DNA from: Oenanthe sinensis
Taxonomy: Eukaryota > Streptophyta > Magnoliopsida > Apiales > Apiaceae
Length of the DNA: 64,000 nt
NCBI GenBank assembly: GCA_028671895.1
Contig: JAPMAC010000209.1
Location: 20,358,501-20,422,500, forward strand
Reading direction: 5' to 3'
The notes under the pieces were generated by a model. That model was given only the letters and a program-made list of their open reading frames with translations, was not told where the DNA came from and made no database searches. Positions within the stretch are counted from its first letter, which is position 1. The number at the start of each line of letters is the position of its first letter. Positions 22,847-35,430 of the stretch are shown piece after piece. A program made the position numbers and the translations under genes.

Positions 22847-24934
22847 GTAAGTCCATGATTCTTGTAGCTGTGGCTCAGGTATAATATATCAATCACTACA
22901 TACAAACTTGTTGTGAATTAGAATAATGAATAATCTAAGATGTTGTCCTGGTTCAGTGGTCTAGTTGCATTACATAATTGAGCTGATTGAATTTTAGATG
23001 ATGAAATGATCATCAAAATTTGAGCTAATAAGTGTCCTGCATAGTAGGTGCTGTCAGATATATGTTACATGCCAATATCAGTCTCTATGAAGTGTTCGCT
23101 ACTGAAAGTGATTAAAAAATTCACCAAGCCTTCTGGAAATATATAATCACTTTTGACACCATGCTTGGTTAGAATTACTGGAAAATGTTGTTATCTGCTT
23201 GATTGACTAAAAGACTTGTTGTGTCTTGATATTTAACTTTATTGGGTCTGTTGATAGATTAATTCTAGTATGGTCCATATTGCTTCCATGTCATGAATGT
23301 AATTTTTTTATTTATGTGATTACAGTTAAACATGTCACTTGATTGTCTATTAGGTTTCATCTATAGTTGGCTAGTAAAAATGACTGCATCATAATTAGAG
23401 ACACACAGGGCACACTAAAATCTCTTTGGTATGGACTGCCTGGGATAACATGATTATCCCTTGATCTGTTCCCAGCGTAACAGATCACTCTTATAGTACA
23501 TATGCATTACATTAAAGAGAATTAATTCTGAACTGATTCTAGTATGCTGCTGTGATTCTTGGATACATGTGTTTAATCTCTGTGCTTAATTGAGACCAAT
23601 TTGTGCCAAACTGATCTGTGACAAATATGTAATTTATGAGCATATTTGCTATTTGATTAAGTTGCATATATCTAAAATGAATTACTTGCATCTGTACCAG
23701 CATAGCTGAATCAGTTGAAAAAGTGTTCTTCTATTCATGCCTAATTGCTATTTGTACTTTTATTAGTCCTTCATCGTCTATTAGCATGACTATTTGAGCT
23801 CTTCCTATCTGTTTATCTTTGTCAGATACTTGTTAATTGTAAAGCATGTTATAGTTCTTAGTACAATGCATAAAAATATGCAAGTCTGTGTAATTTCTGT
23901 ACTTGTGCTTTGTTTTCTAAACATTTGATCATAGTACTTATATATATGTATCTCTTGTTTCTTAATTACTATGTGTTAACTATTCAGAGAAATGCATGTG
24001 CTTAACCTAGAGAACTTTAATATATGTACACATGCCTACCATGAGCTATCTTACTAAGACTTGTGACTTGTGAAATTTCCTGATATCTGAGCCTATCATC
24101 TGCAAACCACTTGATTTTATGATTAAAACTGTGAATGAAGTATTTGTATGATTGATATTACACTTGACTAATTATAAATTCATACACATACATTAATGCA
24201 CAGACTCATATTTAAATCAATAGAATTATCAGTTTGCTTCTAAATCAGGTTTATAAAATGTTATATCTGTTTTTGATGGAAATTCAACCTTTACTAGATT
24301 TGCTAGTTGTTTCATATGAAATGGTATATTTGCTAATCTGCATCTTTTTAGTGCCATAACTGATCTTAATTTGAAACTGCTAGAAATCTATACATGGTAT
24401 GTTACTTTTATAAAAAGATATACAGTTCCATGCATGAACTAGCCTGCTCCTCTAAATTGTTTATAGATATATCTATATTTCCATGACTGAGTAATTTCTG
24501 CAATCATGGATATATGTGAAATATTTTATAAATATGTATATATAGATCTCTGCTAAATAGGTGACAGATTTAAATCTCTAGATTGTGCTGGCATTACTTT
24601 TGTGGTTTAGCTGATAAGAAGATGTGCATCTCATTTAATGAGGATGGTGGTTCTGTGTACTTGTCTGTCCTGTATTACTGTTCTCAGTACAGTCCTCTGT
24701 ACTTTTGGTATACACTGAAATCTGCTACATACCTTTAAAATGTCCTTAATTGATTAAATTGTACTTGTTTATGCAATTTTACTCAGTTTTTGTGCAGTAT
24801 AATCAGATTGTGTGTAGAATGTATTAATTTGTTCAGATTTTATGTAGAATTTTAATTACTTCACTTTGGCTATAAATGAGAACACTGCATATATGATTTG
24901 CCTGCATATCTTAAATTTATTCCCCTTGTTTCAG
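22847..24934 (+). other. Candidate 5'-UTR intron of the P1 aORF
   Basis: Donor AAAG|GTAAGT at 22846/22847 and acceptor CCCCTTGTTTCAG|C at 24934/24935 are both near-consensus. The 2088 bp between them are T-rich with many stops in every frame, as in plant introns. The exon after it reaches the aORF ATG at 25027 in 92 bp. A second, upstream acceptor-like TTTTTGCAG ends near 22745. Splicing is inferred from these signals alone. Confidence 0.45.
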
Positions 24935-25026
24935 CATTTATGCTATGTGTCTCTTAGTCTTTAAGTTGAGTGTATTTTTGCTCTTAATTGTTCACTTTCT
25001 ATATTTGTTGCTTTCCATTATCATAA

Positions 25027-26349
25027 ATGGAGAGTGATCTTGTTGATACTAGTTTGTGTCTAGGGCAGTCAAACACCACCACTGGTCCTCCCTTTCACAA
25101 AACCAATTATAGGAAGAAACAAAAGAAAATGTCTGACCTTATTGCCTCTCTAAATACTTCAAATCAGCTTAGGTCTGTCAAACACAAGTTGCAACCAGGG
25201 TGTATGATTCACATTGAGAAGAGAACCAACTTGTATGACATGTTTTGCAAGGCAAATTGGGAACCATTTCTCTATTATCCCAATAGAAAAGTGTACCCCA
25301 ATATGGTCACTGAATTTTACAATAACATGCAAATTAGGAAAGGAGTTCATGATGTTGTCTTTGTAACCTCTGTAGTCAATGGCGAAGCTATGTTACTTGA
25401 TCATATAGAGCTAGGCCAAGCTATGAAACTCAAAAACAAAATGCTTAATCTGCCAAACATTGATGTTACCCAGGAATTTCATTTCAATCCCAGTGAATAC
25501 AAATTATATATGTCAGCCCTTTGTGGTTATGAGGTCCCTCATGATCTCACAACTGAGGACAAGGGCATTTCCTATGAACATTTTCTCCCATCTTATCAAA
25601 CATTAGCTCTCATCTTCAGGGGAAACATTTTTCCTTGTACCTCAGATTCTAAAATCATGAAATTTACTGAAGTGAAGCTTATGTATAAGCTCATTAGTCA
25701 CAAAATCACCTTCAATTTGCCATATCTGATTCTGTGTCATTTGATTGAGTCTTACAAGCTAGGTTACATGTCTTATGGTCTTATCCTCACAAAAGTGTTT
25801 GAGTATTTTAAACTCAACATGAACCAACTTCCTAATTTCCAAGTTGCATCCACTATTTCTGACAAAGTGAGAAAGGAAGTGATTCCTTTGGTTGGGTATT
25901 CTTCAGGCCCTGTCATTGATCTTGATCCTTTAGTGCCTAGTACTTCTATTCCTTCTAGTGTGCCTACAGTGAAATTTGAGTTTGAGAAGGAGTTCAAGGC
26001 CTTGCTTGACAAGCATAATGAACTTGAAGCCTTATTTCAAGAGCTTCAAGTCTCATTCAAAGCACTTGTTGAGAAGCATGAGGCTACTGAGGTGAAGGTT
26101 GGGGTGCTTGTCAGCATTCTTGGAAACACAGTCAACAGAGCTGGAAGAATTGAGGATGGTCTGACTCAATTCCTCTACATGCAGATGGCAGTACCTGATG
26201 GCTCTGTCCTACCTATGTTGGAAGATGAAGATCTTAACCCTATGATGGTACCAGTGTTTGATGGACCAGTTGATGAAGTTAGGGAGATGGAAACAGAATT
26301 GGCTACTAATTCAGTAATTAACAACCCTGAATATGAAGCTATGGACTAG
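25027..26349 (+). CDS. P1 additional ORF (aORF), putative plant transposon protein
   Basis: An intact 440-codon sense ORF between pol and the 3' LTR. The central part (about 70-265) has FLYYPNRKVYPNMVTEFYNN, LDHIELGQAMKL and a segment KLMYKLISHKITFNLPYLIL followed by SYGLILTKVFEYFKLN. This resembles the 'putative plant transposon protein' domain found in additional ORFs of plant LTR elements; I assign it by pattern, not by search. Residues 300-380 are a predicted coiled coil (FEKEFKALLDKHNELEALFQ). There is no signal peptide or membrane helix, so it does not look like an envelope protein. Function is unknown. That it stays open while gag-pol is broken suggests it was protected for longer or is simply a shorter target. 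Confidence 0.7.
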   Translation: MESDLVDTSLCLGQSNTTTGPPFHKTNYRKKQKKMSDLIASLNTSNQLRSVKHKLQPGCMIHIEKRTNLYDMFCKANWEPFLYYPNRKVYPNMVTEFYNNMQIRKGVHDVVFVTSVVNGEAMLLDHIELGQAMKLKNKMLNLPNIDVTQEFHFNPSEYKLYMSALCGYEVPHDLTTEDKGISYEHFLPSYQTLALIFRGNIFPCTSDSKIMKFTEVKLMYKLISHKITFNLPYLILCHLIESYKLGYMSYGLILTKVFEYFKLNMNQLPNFQVASTISDKVRKEVIPLVGYSSGPVIDLDPLVPSTSIPSSVPTVKFEFEKEFKALLDKHNELEALFQELQVSFKALVEKHEATEVKVGVLVSILGNTVNRAGRIEDGLTQFLYMQMAVPDGSVLPMLEDEDLNPMMVPVFDGPVDEVREMETELATNSVINNPEYEAMD

Positions 26350-27997
26350 GCATTGCTTTTAAATCTGATATTTGGTGTGAAAGTTAAAAACCTGGTGGTG
26401 TAGGGACTGGTGTCTTTGTTTGTGGTGTCCGTTACTTGCATCTATGCATGTCTTGTGTGGTTGTTTACATTTCTTGCCAATTACTTTTGTTATGATGTGT
26501 GTCTTGCTCATATCTGTTAGTTGAGCCTTTTGTTGACAAAGCTAGTTGTCTAGTTGCTGAGTAGTATGTAAAATGACCTTAAGATTTCTCATGTTTGGTC
26601 AATCTAGGAATACTATATCCTAGACTAGCTTAATGAATCTGTTTTCTATGTAATGTTTCTAATTTAATGAAGTTGTTTCTATGAATGAAATGCCCATCTT
26701 TAGCTTTATTTTATGGTTTCTCAGTCAAACCATAATGAAACTTACATTTTTGTGCACACACTATAAGTATAGTTTTGACTATCTATGATAACTAACATTC
26801 TAGTTTGCAGAAAGTGGAGAAGTTGTAGCTTAAAAATTTCATACTCTGCAGTTATGAAGAAACTCAGGACTTAGAAATTTAGCAATTGTAGTATCTCAAG
26901 AATTTATATGCTAATAATAGTCATGTTTAAACCTTGCAGGTTGCAGTCTAGTTGCAAGAAAGAGATAGAAGATTTTGAGCACTTTGTCTAGTCGAAATTT
27001 GTCTGATTTATAAAGCGTAGACACACTTTCTAAAAGAACATAAACAGATCTTTATATTAATTATATATGCTACAGGGTTGTTTTGAGACTTTATTTAGGG
27101 ACCCAAAATCAGTGGGGACCTAATTGTGTGCTTAATGATTTAATCTAACAAATTCCCCCTTCCCTGTGATTGGATTTGATATGCATGATAGTCTAATAAT
27201 TATCTATGTCACTAGATTCTTTCTCAAAATTGAATTGCATTAACAGTTTAAAGCAGGTACTGATTCGACTCGTGACAAGTGGAACTCTCGAATTTCTTGA
27301 AAATCGAAATTAGAATGCATACATGATAAAGGGAAAGTTCTACTTTCAAATAATTTCAAATTGTATAAAAAGGGAAGAATTCTTGTACTCTACTCATTTA
27401 AATTTTAATTGATGCTCCATTAGAAAATTGTTTTTCGAATATCAATTTTTATTTAAATGTCTTTTCGATAGTTTGTCAAAAAGGGGAAGAGAGAGTAGTA
27501 CAATTTTACTTTACAAAAAGAAAAGAGAGAAGAGAGAGTTTTAAAAAGAGAAGAGATTTTTAAGGGAGTTAAAATTTAATATTTTAACAAGAATTTTATT
27601 TCTCAAAAATAGAAATCTCATATATGAATATTTTGCAGCTTATATGGAATTAATGGAAAATTGATACAGAATTTTTAAATTCTTATCAAAACTTGGAATG
27701 CACTTGGAAAATATGGAAATGGAGAATACCAAACTGGAAATGGAAAAATGATAAGTGTTCACTTATTAAGGGGTATATACTCAATTTTTTTCTGTGCATC
27801 CTATTTGCTGCATAATATTTGTGTGTTTATCTATTATGCATTTAAAACTGAAAAAGAATTTCAACACTGTAGGGGAAGTGTTAATTAGATTTTAAAATCT
27901 ATAAATGCATAAATTAGATAGTTGCATACACGTAGGGAAAGTTCTAGTTTGTCACACACATCTTTAATTTTACACTCGAATGTTTCGATAAAATATC
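26350..27997. other. P1 3' noncoding region
   Basis: No coding frame. T-rich then A-rich, with a purine-rich run at 27475-27560 (AAGGGGAAGAGAGAGTAGTA and similar) that resembles the true polypurine tract at 27998-28011. Several AAAAAGGGGAAGA-like copies (27476, 27997) suggest duplicated tracts, as in other Sireviruses. Confidence 0.5.
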
Positions 27998-28011
27998 AAA
28001 AAGGGGAAGAT
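27998..28011 (+). promoter_or_regulatory. P1 polypurine tract
   Basis: AAAAAGGGGAAGAT immediately before the TG of the 3' LTR at 28012, the expected place for the plus-strand primer. Confidence 0.85.
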
Positions 28012-30932
28012 TGTGAGATACAGCCTTTTAGGTTTTGATTAATTTTGTCTTAACGCTAAGTGTAAATTAAATTAGGGTTAGGAAGTTACTAATTAATATA
28101 GTAATCCTCCCTTAGGTTATTCAAAGCGACAGTCAACTAGTGGAAAGTCAAACTTGGTCAAACTATTTTATAAATAAAATAAAATGATTTTCTCTCGACA
28201 TATAAATAGATAAGATTTATCAAATGATAAAATCAAATCTAATTTATATATGTGGTATTTTGAGGCAAATACTGAAGACGAACAAATACAATATTTTTGA
28301 CACTCTTTTACGAGACAAAAAATGTGTTATTAAATCAAAAAAGTGTCCATTTTCAAGGGAATATATTTTGAATATATTTTCTAAATATATTTGTTTAAAT
28401 TATCTTCAACAAAGTCCTGCCTAAAGGTAAAATGCAAATTTTATCCCGAAAGTCCCTAATTGTCTTATTTATTCGGATAAAATGCATTTTAATTCAAGCA
28501 AACATATTCCTTGGACTTCATAGTCATAATTATATTAGGAATATTATGTTTGAATATATTTCAAGTCAAAACTTTAGTCCAAACGTCGACAAGTTCCGGC
28601 ATATGGCTATCGAATATTGTTTCGGGCTATAAGGATAACGAAACGATCCGTTTCTTGAAATAATAGCTACACGTGTCCAATTGACTTGAAACTTGGGGAA
28701 TGTCACTAGAATATTTAGAAAGAATTTTAGGATTTTTTTTCATGATTTTTGGGTGACTTTTATTTTTGACCTGTATTCCTGAATACGCATTTAATTGTTC
28801 GGTCAATTAAAAGTCAATGAAGGTCAACTCTAAATTGAGTAGGATTTTGACCATGACCTACTTAGAATATTTTCAAATCGTTCCCAAATTTCATAATTTT
28901 AGGAGTATGTTTTGAAAAACGTCATATTCGTCATTGTATCGTTCAATTTCACATTTATTAGCTTTATTAATTAACTGAATAATGTGAGCAGGTTTTTCCA
29001 AGCATCTATGTGGCCTATTTCAGCTGATACAACTTTAATTTGAATGTTGTGGCTCTCCTTGCTCAATGTAAGAGCCTTGTCACCCCTTAACCCACCAAAA
29101 ACCCTAATATTTCTCTTTAAATACAACCTCTCCCCCCACACTTCTCCTTAAGCCATTTGAGCCAAGTAAATGCTGCAACTTTCTCTCCCAAGAAGCTCTC
29201 AAGTCCAGAAAATTTTCATCTCTTAGAGTTCTTGAGTTATAAGCTTATAAACACATTTACATGCTCATATAACACACACATCACACAAGTCTCTTTTGGC
29301 TACCCACTTACCATATCTTATCAGCCCTTAGACTTGTCTTGTTGCCCCCAAAGTTGTAGCAAAAGTTGATATTCTGGCCATTTTCCGGCGACTTTTTCCG
29401 GCGACCCTTTTTGTGTGTTTTGGCTTCAAAACTAGCTTTTTCTCTTGATTTCTTTCTAGATCTCAAGGGTTATAAGTTGGTTCTACATAGTATATATATA
29501 TAATCAGTAGGTACATGTTTAGTAGTATATACACCTTGCTTGCTTGATTTTTAAGTGTATACATGAACTCTTGTTCCCGATCCTAACTCGTATCCCTTGA
29601 TTTCGTAAGAAATATTGTTGTCTCTCACTATAGAGCACAAGGGTCATAAGTTAGTTCTTTCTTGCCCATTATATATATATATATATATAATATTCGGCCT
29701 CAATAATATATACAAGAGCTTGCTTGGTTTGATTTTTAGCAAGTATATATTGTTAGCCTTGTTCCTCGATTTATATATACACGAGCTTTTATCTTAACTT
29801 CTTATTCTCGTATATATAAAGAGTGAACTAAACCAAGAGAGTTATTAACTTATCTCTCTCCTTAGTTGGTTGTTAATATCCTAATTTATTTCGGGATTAG
29901 AAACAACAACTATTTACTTAAATTCCGAGTCGAGGCTAGACTTGTATAAGTCGATATAAATGACATAAACAAGAGGCTTCCTTGTTGAATTTTTGTATCT
30001 AAGCCAAGCTTATATCAAGAGTGGAAACCGATTTGTATAAATCTCATTTAGAGATATAAATAAAAGGTTACTCTAATATTTGCAAGGTAACTCACTTTAA
30101 TTCTAAGTTAAGTATTGTGTATAAGTCGAGGTACGACATAAACATAAATACATCTTGTTGAGTTATAAAGTGAAAGAAAGAAACACACATTCAGAGTGTT
30201 ACTATTTTGTATAAATCTCATACATTATTTAGAGATATAAACGAAGTAAACTCATTGAATATTTGTAGGTTTATTCTTTAACTTCAAACACTGAGTTAAG
30301 GGCTTTTCGTATAAGTCGAGATACGACATAAACGAGCTTAACGTGTCGTCATACGCTTTACATATCGCAATTTAGTTTAGCATACACATTTAATTTCGTG
30401 CATTCATATGCTTTACTTTCCGCACCTTACTTTAGCATACGCACTTAATTTATTACATACACGTTAACACACAACGTGTGGTTCGTCCTTTTGACTAAGT
30501 GACTTACCCTTTCGAGTGGTTCGTCCTTTCTCACTAAGTGACTTACCCCGACTCACATTTATATATATTGTTGATTCGGCTATCTTATATATATTTGTTT
30601 ATCTCTTTGGTCTAGTACTGTAATATACTAGTCCGACCACTTTTTCTTTATTAAACAGGGATATAAAGTCATAGTACTTGTTGTCTACCAGGGATTGGAC
30701 TAGGGGTGAGCGGATCCGTTAGGGGATTGCGCCATCGCAAACCAGGATAAAAATTCCGTTGTGTACTCTATTTTTTTTTCTCTGCTTTTATTTTTCGCAC
30801 TTATATTACTAGTTGACTGGTAATATTTTAAAAAGAGAAAAGAAAATTTTAAAACGCCAAGCTCAATTTTTAAAACGGTATTAAGCTATTCAACCCCCCT
30901 TCTAGCTTATACCCCCCATTTCGGGCCTAACA
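28012..30932 (+). repeat. P1 3' LTR
   Basis: 2921 bp, TGTGAGATAC...GGCCTAACA, direct repeat of 11842-15569. It lacks two blocks of the 5' LTR (about 0.3 and 0.55 kb) and has about 40 bp extra near 29935. Substitutions are frequent in places (about nine in the 100 bp after 28105) and rarer elsewhere. Followed by the ACATG duplication. Confidence 0.93.
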
Positions 30933-30937
30933 ACATG

Positions 30938-33900
30938 TATAATTGGAACTTCCTCAGCTGTAGGTTTCTCTAGTTGTATTGGCTCACCAAGTAACCTCCT
31001 CTATTTAGCACGAGCTAATTATCAAAGCACCTCTTGCTCAACAAGATCTTCTTCTTCTTCTTGTATATCAAAAGGCTGACTGAAATCTATCTTTGACATC
31101 TTTCGGATGTAAGAGCTAATTCCCTTCGATAAAAAATAACTCTGGATCTTATCAGCAGCTTCTGTTTTGTCATGTGTTAAGAAACCCTTTGATTTCAGTA
31201 TAGTCTATACTTCAATCATGTACTTGATGAAATATTTCCATAAGGATTCCTCATCTAGTTTTAGAATCTGATAATACTTATCAGTGAGAAATCTTACTTC
31301 ATGTGGATCATGAATGATTTAAGGACTAGCAAACTTTTCAAATTCTCTAAATTTATCTCATAGAAGCTCATTATCTTCTGAACTACTCTTTATCTTATTC
31401 AGCATAACCCACAATACAGATGGAGATCTTGTTTTGAAAAACTCCAAGGAAATTCTGAAAGAACCATTCATGTGGGTGTAAACCAAAATGTGCCAATTCT
31501 CTAGAATAGGATAAACCAATACAATGATATAATTAACTTCTTCTTTTTTGGTTTTCATGAAATCATCAATATTATTATTTGAAGTTTCTAAATGATTGAT
31601 GATTGAAGTTGACAACTTATCTTGAAATGGACCCTTCTGATCTTTGTCCATAATTTTTCTGACAGCATTCCATCTAGCACCTATCTACAACTGAATATCT
31701 TTCTTCTTTTCTTTCACAGCAGTTGTCCATAACTTCTGTTTTCCATGCTCACTTTTCTTTCAGCATTAGCTTTTTCCTTGACTAGAGCCTGCAACTGTTT
31801 GAAATTAGCATCAGTTACCTTGATGTCTTCTTTTAACTTCCTCATAGCCTCTTCATAGGCAGGATCAAACTGTTCTTTTGTGGGGAATAAGAAAGCATCA
31901 TCAAAGGTTCTCTCATCTTCAGTTCTGCAGTAGTCTTGATTAAATGTGTCATCTGTTCCAGTATCCTTAACAAAGTGATCTTCAGGATAGAAAGGTTCTG
32001 GAATGTTCGTTTCTATTGACACATACTGATCTTGATTATAAAGCTTGGCTTTGTCCTTGACTTTAGCTCCTTCTCCTCTAGCTACTTTCTCAACCTCTTC
32101 TCCTCCAGCTACTTTATCAACCTCATTTACTGCTTTTTCCCCCTTAGTTGAGGGATCCTCTACAGCTTTTAAAGTATCAAATGATTTTACAAGTTTCTCC
32201 ATTGTTTAATAGACCTGCTTCATGCCTTCATTTAAGTGAATCATCCCTTCATCCAGCTTGTTGAATCTTTTAGTTGAGATTTCTTCATTTTCAATGATTC
32301 TTTGGTTTAAACTCTTCTCAACATCATCTATTCTTTCATTTATATTGCTAATCTCCTTTATATCCTCAGAAATTAGACTTTATACATTCTTCATATCTTT
32401 GGATTTTAGGAAAATGCTGGATTTCACATCATTAACTTCATTTCACACGATTGTCAGTTATTCAGTTACATATGCAGATGTAGACTTTATTTCTTCTTGT
32501 GCTTTGACTTGAGCTAATTCAGCCTGAACAATCTGCATTTATTTCCAAAGAGCTTCCATTTTAAATAATAATTCATCTTGTGTGTGTGCACTCACCTCAC
32601 TTTCACTCCTGTTTATTTTACTTTGACTAAGTGCATGTGTTTCACTCGATGTTTGCCTCACACCACTCGTGTTTAGCTCCTTTTCAGATTCCTTTGCAGT
32701 ACATGCATAAATCACCATTTTCATTGATGATACAAATTATTCTTCTAAAGCCTGTAAAGGCATGTACACAACAAGATCAACTTGAAGTGGGCTCCGCTAC
32801 TGATGTAGCTGCTCCTTGAATGGATCCCTATATCCCTCTATGGAGTGGTTGCCTCTCACCTAATCCACTAGTGGATGAAAGAACTTCCTTTGAAGGAACT
32901 GGAGGTATTAAGTCCTAAGGGTCACCAGCTCAGACAATTTAATGGATGGCTTATTAGAGTCTGTAATGCTCCGAATAGCCTGTAAAGGCAATTGATAATG
33001 CACAACATATAAAATGTCCTGGTTCACTGTAAATGTGGAATCAAATGGATTTGTATCAAAAACATTTTGTTGATCAGGTTCTGCGCTCTCTTCTTTCTGT
33101 TTGTCTTGAATTATTAGAGGTCCTGCTAGAGTGAGTGGTAGTAGCGTGCTTGACTCATTACAGGGTACCGTGGCTGGATGACGAATTTTAATAGATTCAT
33201 CCTTTTGATAGATTGGATCCAGAGACTGTTGAATTGTCATTTCAAAGTCCAAATCCTGTTGAGAGGATAAGGATGGGGTTGTAGTTGTCTCAGGTTCAAT
33301 TCTCGATCTTTTCTGTGGTAGAGACAGAGCCGCGGGTTCACTCATTGAACTTCCTTAAATTCTCCCTCTTACTTTTCTACAGGATGAAGGATAAAGAAAA
33401 CACTGTTTGAGACTCTACAGTTTGGGTTTGAACATGTGTATTTTTAGGTTCATAGCTGATTTCCTGAAGTTCAAGACCACAAGCATAGTCTGCCACATAT
33501 ATATTTAAAGGTATAAAATTAGACACTAAGGTTTGAGTTATTACCTTATTTACATGTACCTCTTGTTTTGCAAGATGAGCAGCTTCAAATAGTAACTGCT
33601 CTGGCTCTAGATCTTGCTGTTTCTGCTCAGGTTGGGATGGTGCAGGATATTCAATTTGATTTAAAATTTCAGCCATGTATTGAGTTCTCACAATTGGTAC
33701 CCCTGGGTACTTGTTCTGCTTTTTCAGTCTGGTGAACAAATTTATCTGAGAAGTTGGAGACGCTTCCATAAGGCTGTTCCAGAAAAGTGCCTTATCTTCA
33801 TCTATAAGAATATCATTCATAAATAGCATCAAGAATCTTGGATAATAGCATGATACATTATGTTCCCTACTTTCAGGTTTCCGTCTTCTTGATTATCTCA

Positions 33901-34466
33901 GCCAACAGCATCTTCCTAAAATTAATTCTCCTATTGTGGGTCATAAAATACCCAATTATTTGTAGAAGCGAAGAGATATTATTGAAGTTTCTCTTCATTG
34001 TTAGTGAAAATACTTTAGTTAGTGTATCGAAGAAATAATCCCATTCACTGATCAACTTCCCTTTTGACATTCTGACGAGATTTATTTCATCCTGATACAG
34101 TATAGCTCGGAAAAACGCAGTTATTTTTGGTACAGTTGGTGAGTCAACATGGTTCTTAGTGGGAAATCCTAAGATTTTATTCACATCTTGTTCAGTCACC
34201 ATGTACTCATTTTCTCTAATTGTGAAAGAAAACTATACTCTTGTTGTAACTAGTCTATTCCTAGTTGTGGTGTATAATGCCTATAATGCATCAACTTGTA
34301 ACGGAACATTCAAAGTAATTGTAGTTCGGACTAGTGAATGTTTATTAATAAAAATTATCCAGAGTCTGAATCTCTCAACTGAGCATCTTTCTAGATCAAA
34401 ATAACTCATAAAATTGGTCTTTATAATCTCAAATACTCTAGCCATTTTCTTTCTCTTATAATCCAA
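30938..34466 (-). pseudogene. M1 additional ORF (aORF), decayed
   Basis: Minus-strand coding remains over 3.5 kb in several frames. In order: KMARVFEIIKTNFMSYFDLE (near 34440), VTEQDVNKILGFPTKNHVDS and EWDYFFDTLTKVFSLT (34202-33873), a low-complexity Glu/Gln/Pro/Ser section (33830-32908), then a Lys/Glu-rich, probably coiled-coil section (32202-31358). The N-terminal part aligns by eye with the P2 aORF at 59379 (MCVILETNF, EEDVNKSLMLPT, PFLFDNVLRVFT). The last codons are at 11841-11776, across P1. There are stops and frameshifts throughout. No known function and no membrane segment; it is the same class of post-pol ORF as in P2. Confidence 0.7.
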
Positions 34467-35430
34467 TTTTAAGATTAAAAATTGTAATAAAATTACAAGA
34501 AATTTTTAAGCTAAAAAATCTATCTAAAAATTTGAATTTCAACAAAATTCGAAATTGATACCCAAGAAATTCGAAAATTAGCCAAAAATTCAAAACCCTT
34601 AAATCTAATTAATCCCCAATTCAATTTATACCATAAAATCACTACTAATTTAGTCCTCTAATCAGTAATCATTACCAGTTCTAATATATAATCAAATCAG
34701 TTCGATCAAGTCCAAAAATCGGCAGCAATTCGATTGTTTTTGTCCGATTTTTAAGGAACCAACAAGCAAAGCTTGTAAGAAGAGATTAAAGCAACTGATT
34801 GTAGTTGTTAGAGATCAAGAACAGTCAAGAAATCAAAAAAATTCAACAGTTTTGGAAAAGTCTTAACTAAGATCCGTGTTGTGTGTGTATTAGTGTGTAT
34901 ACGGAAAAAACCCCTTGTATGACCTTTTATCAAAAACAACCAATCCGTATGACTTTGAATAAAAAGTCGGTATGACTTTTTTAATAAAAGGTCTGTATGA
35001 CTTTTTTTAACAAAAGGTCGGTATGACTTTTAACAAAAACACTCGGTATGATTTTTTATTAAAAATAAATTGTCATACCAAATTTTGATTTAAAAATAAA
35101 AGTCATATGGATTTATTTAACCCAAAATATATGTAATTTAATTAAACCTTTATTAATAAATATATAAAAAAATAAAATCAAACAAAACAATAATTTATAT
35201 GATAATGCTTATAAATACTTAAAATATTAAATATATAATAACAATCAAAATCAAAATAAGTACTCATGCTATACTTGAAATAATTATCTGTTAAGAGTAT
35301 TAATTTATTCTCAAGATAATTTCTCCAAATATTCATAAGTCGTATGATACTGTTGATTCGAACATTGTAAATTCTTTAAATATTAACATTTAATATTTAT
35401 GAACTCAAATCAACTCCTAGCAATAAAAAA
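34467..35430. other. M1 noncoding region between pol and aORF
   Basis: AT-rich, no coding frame. On the minus strand this lies upstream of the M1 aORF and would hold its internal promoter. A TATATTA-type box is near 34690-34680. The motif array at 34912-35110 occupies its centre. Confidence 0.5.
34912..35110 (+). repeat. Array of GGTATGACTTTT-type motifs (copy 2)
   Basis: Six direct copies of (C/T)(G/T)GTATGACTTTT near 34915, 34948, 34969, 34993, 35020 and 35043, spaced 21-33 bp, then one inverted copy (TTGTCATACC near 35080) and a weaker AAAGTCATAT. The same motif forms the array at 9058-9366. Located about 0.45 kb upstream of the M1 aORF start, on its sense side. Confidence 0.75.

Larger units (their letters stand above)
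11842..30932 (+). mobile_element. P1: complete Sirevirus-type copia element with aORF
   Basis: 19,091 bp, flanked by ACATG on both sides (11837-11841 and 30933-30937). Order: 5' LTR, initiator-Met PBS, gag, protease-integrase, reverse transcriptase-RNase H, long noncoding region, additional ORF in sense, polypurine tract, 3' LTR. The LTR ends (TGTGAGATAC ... GGCCTAACA) and the ATTCAACCCCCCTTCTA motif near the LTR 3' end are typical of Sireviruses. Gag-pol is interrupted by stops at 17930 and 19803 and by frame changes, so it is probably not autonomous now. The two LTRs differ by many substitutions and by large indels, so the insertion is not recent. It is unusually long for copia. Confidence 0.95.

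Noticed and set aside
25027..26349. Envelope-like protein of P1
   Set aside because: No signal peptide, no transmembrane helix and no glycoprotein-like Cys pattern; it fits a cytosolic or nuclear coiled-coil protein better.
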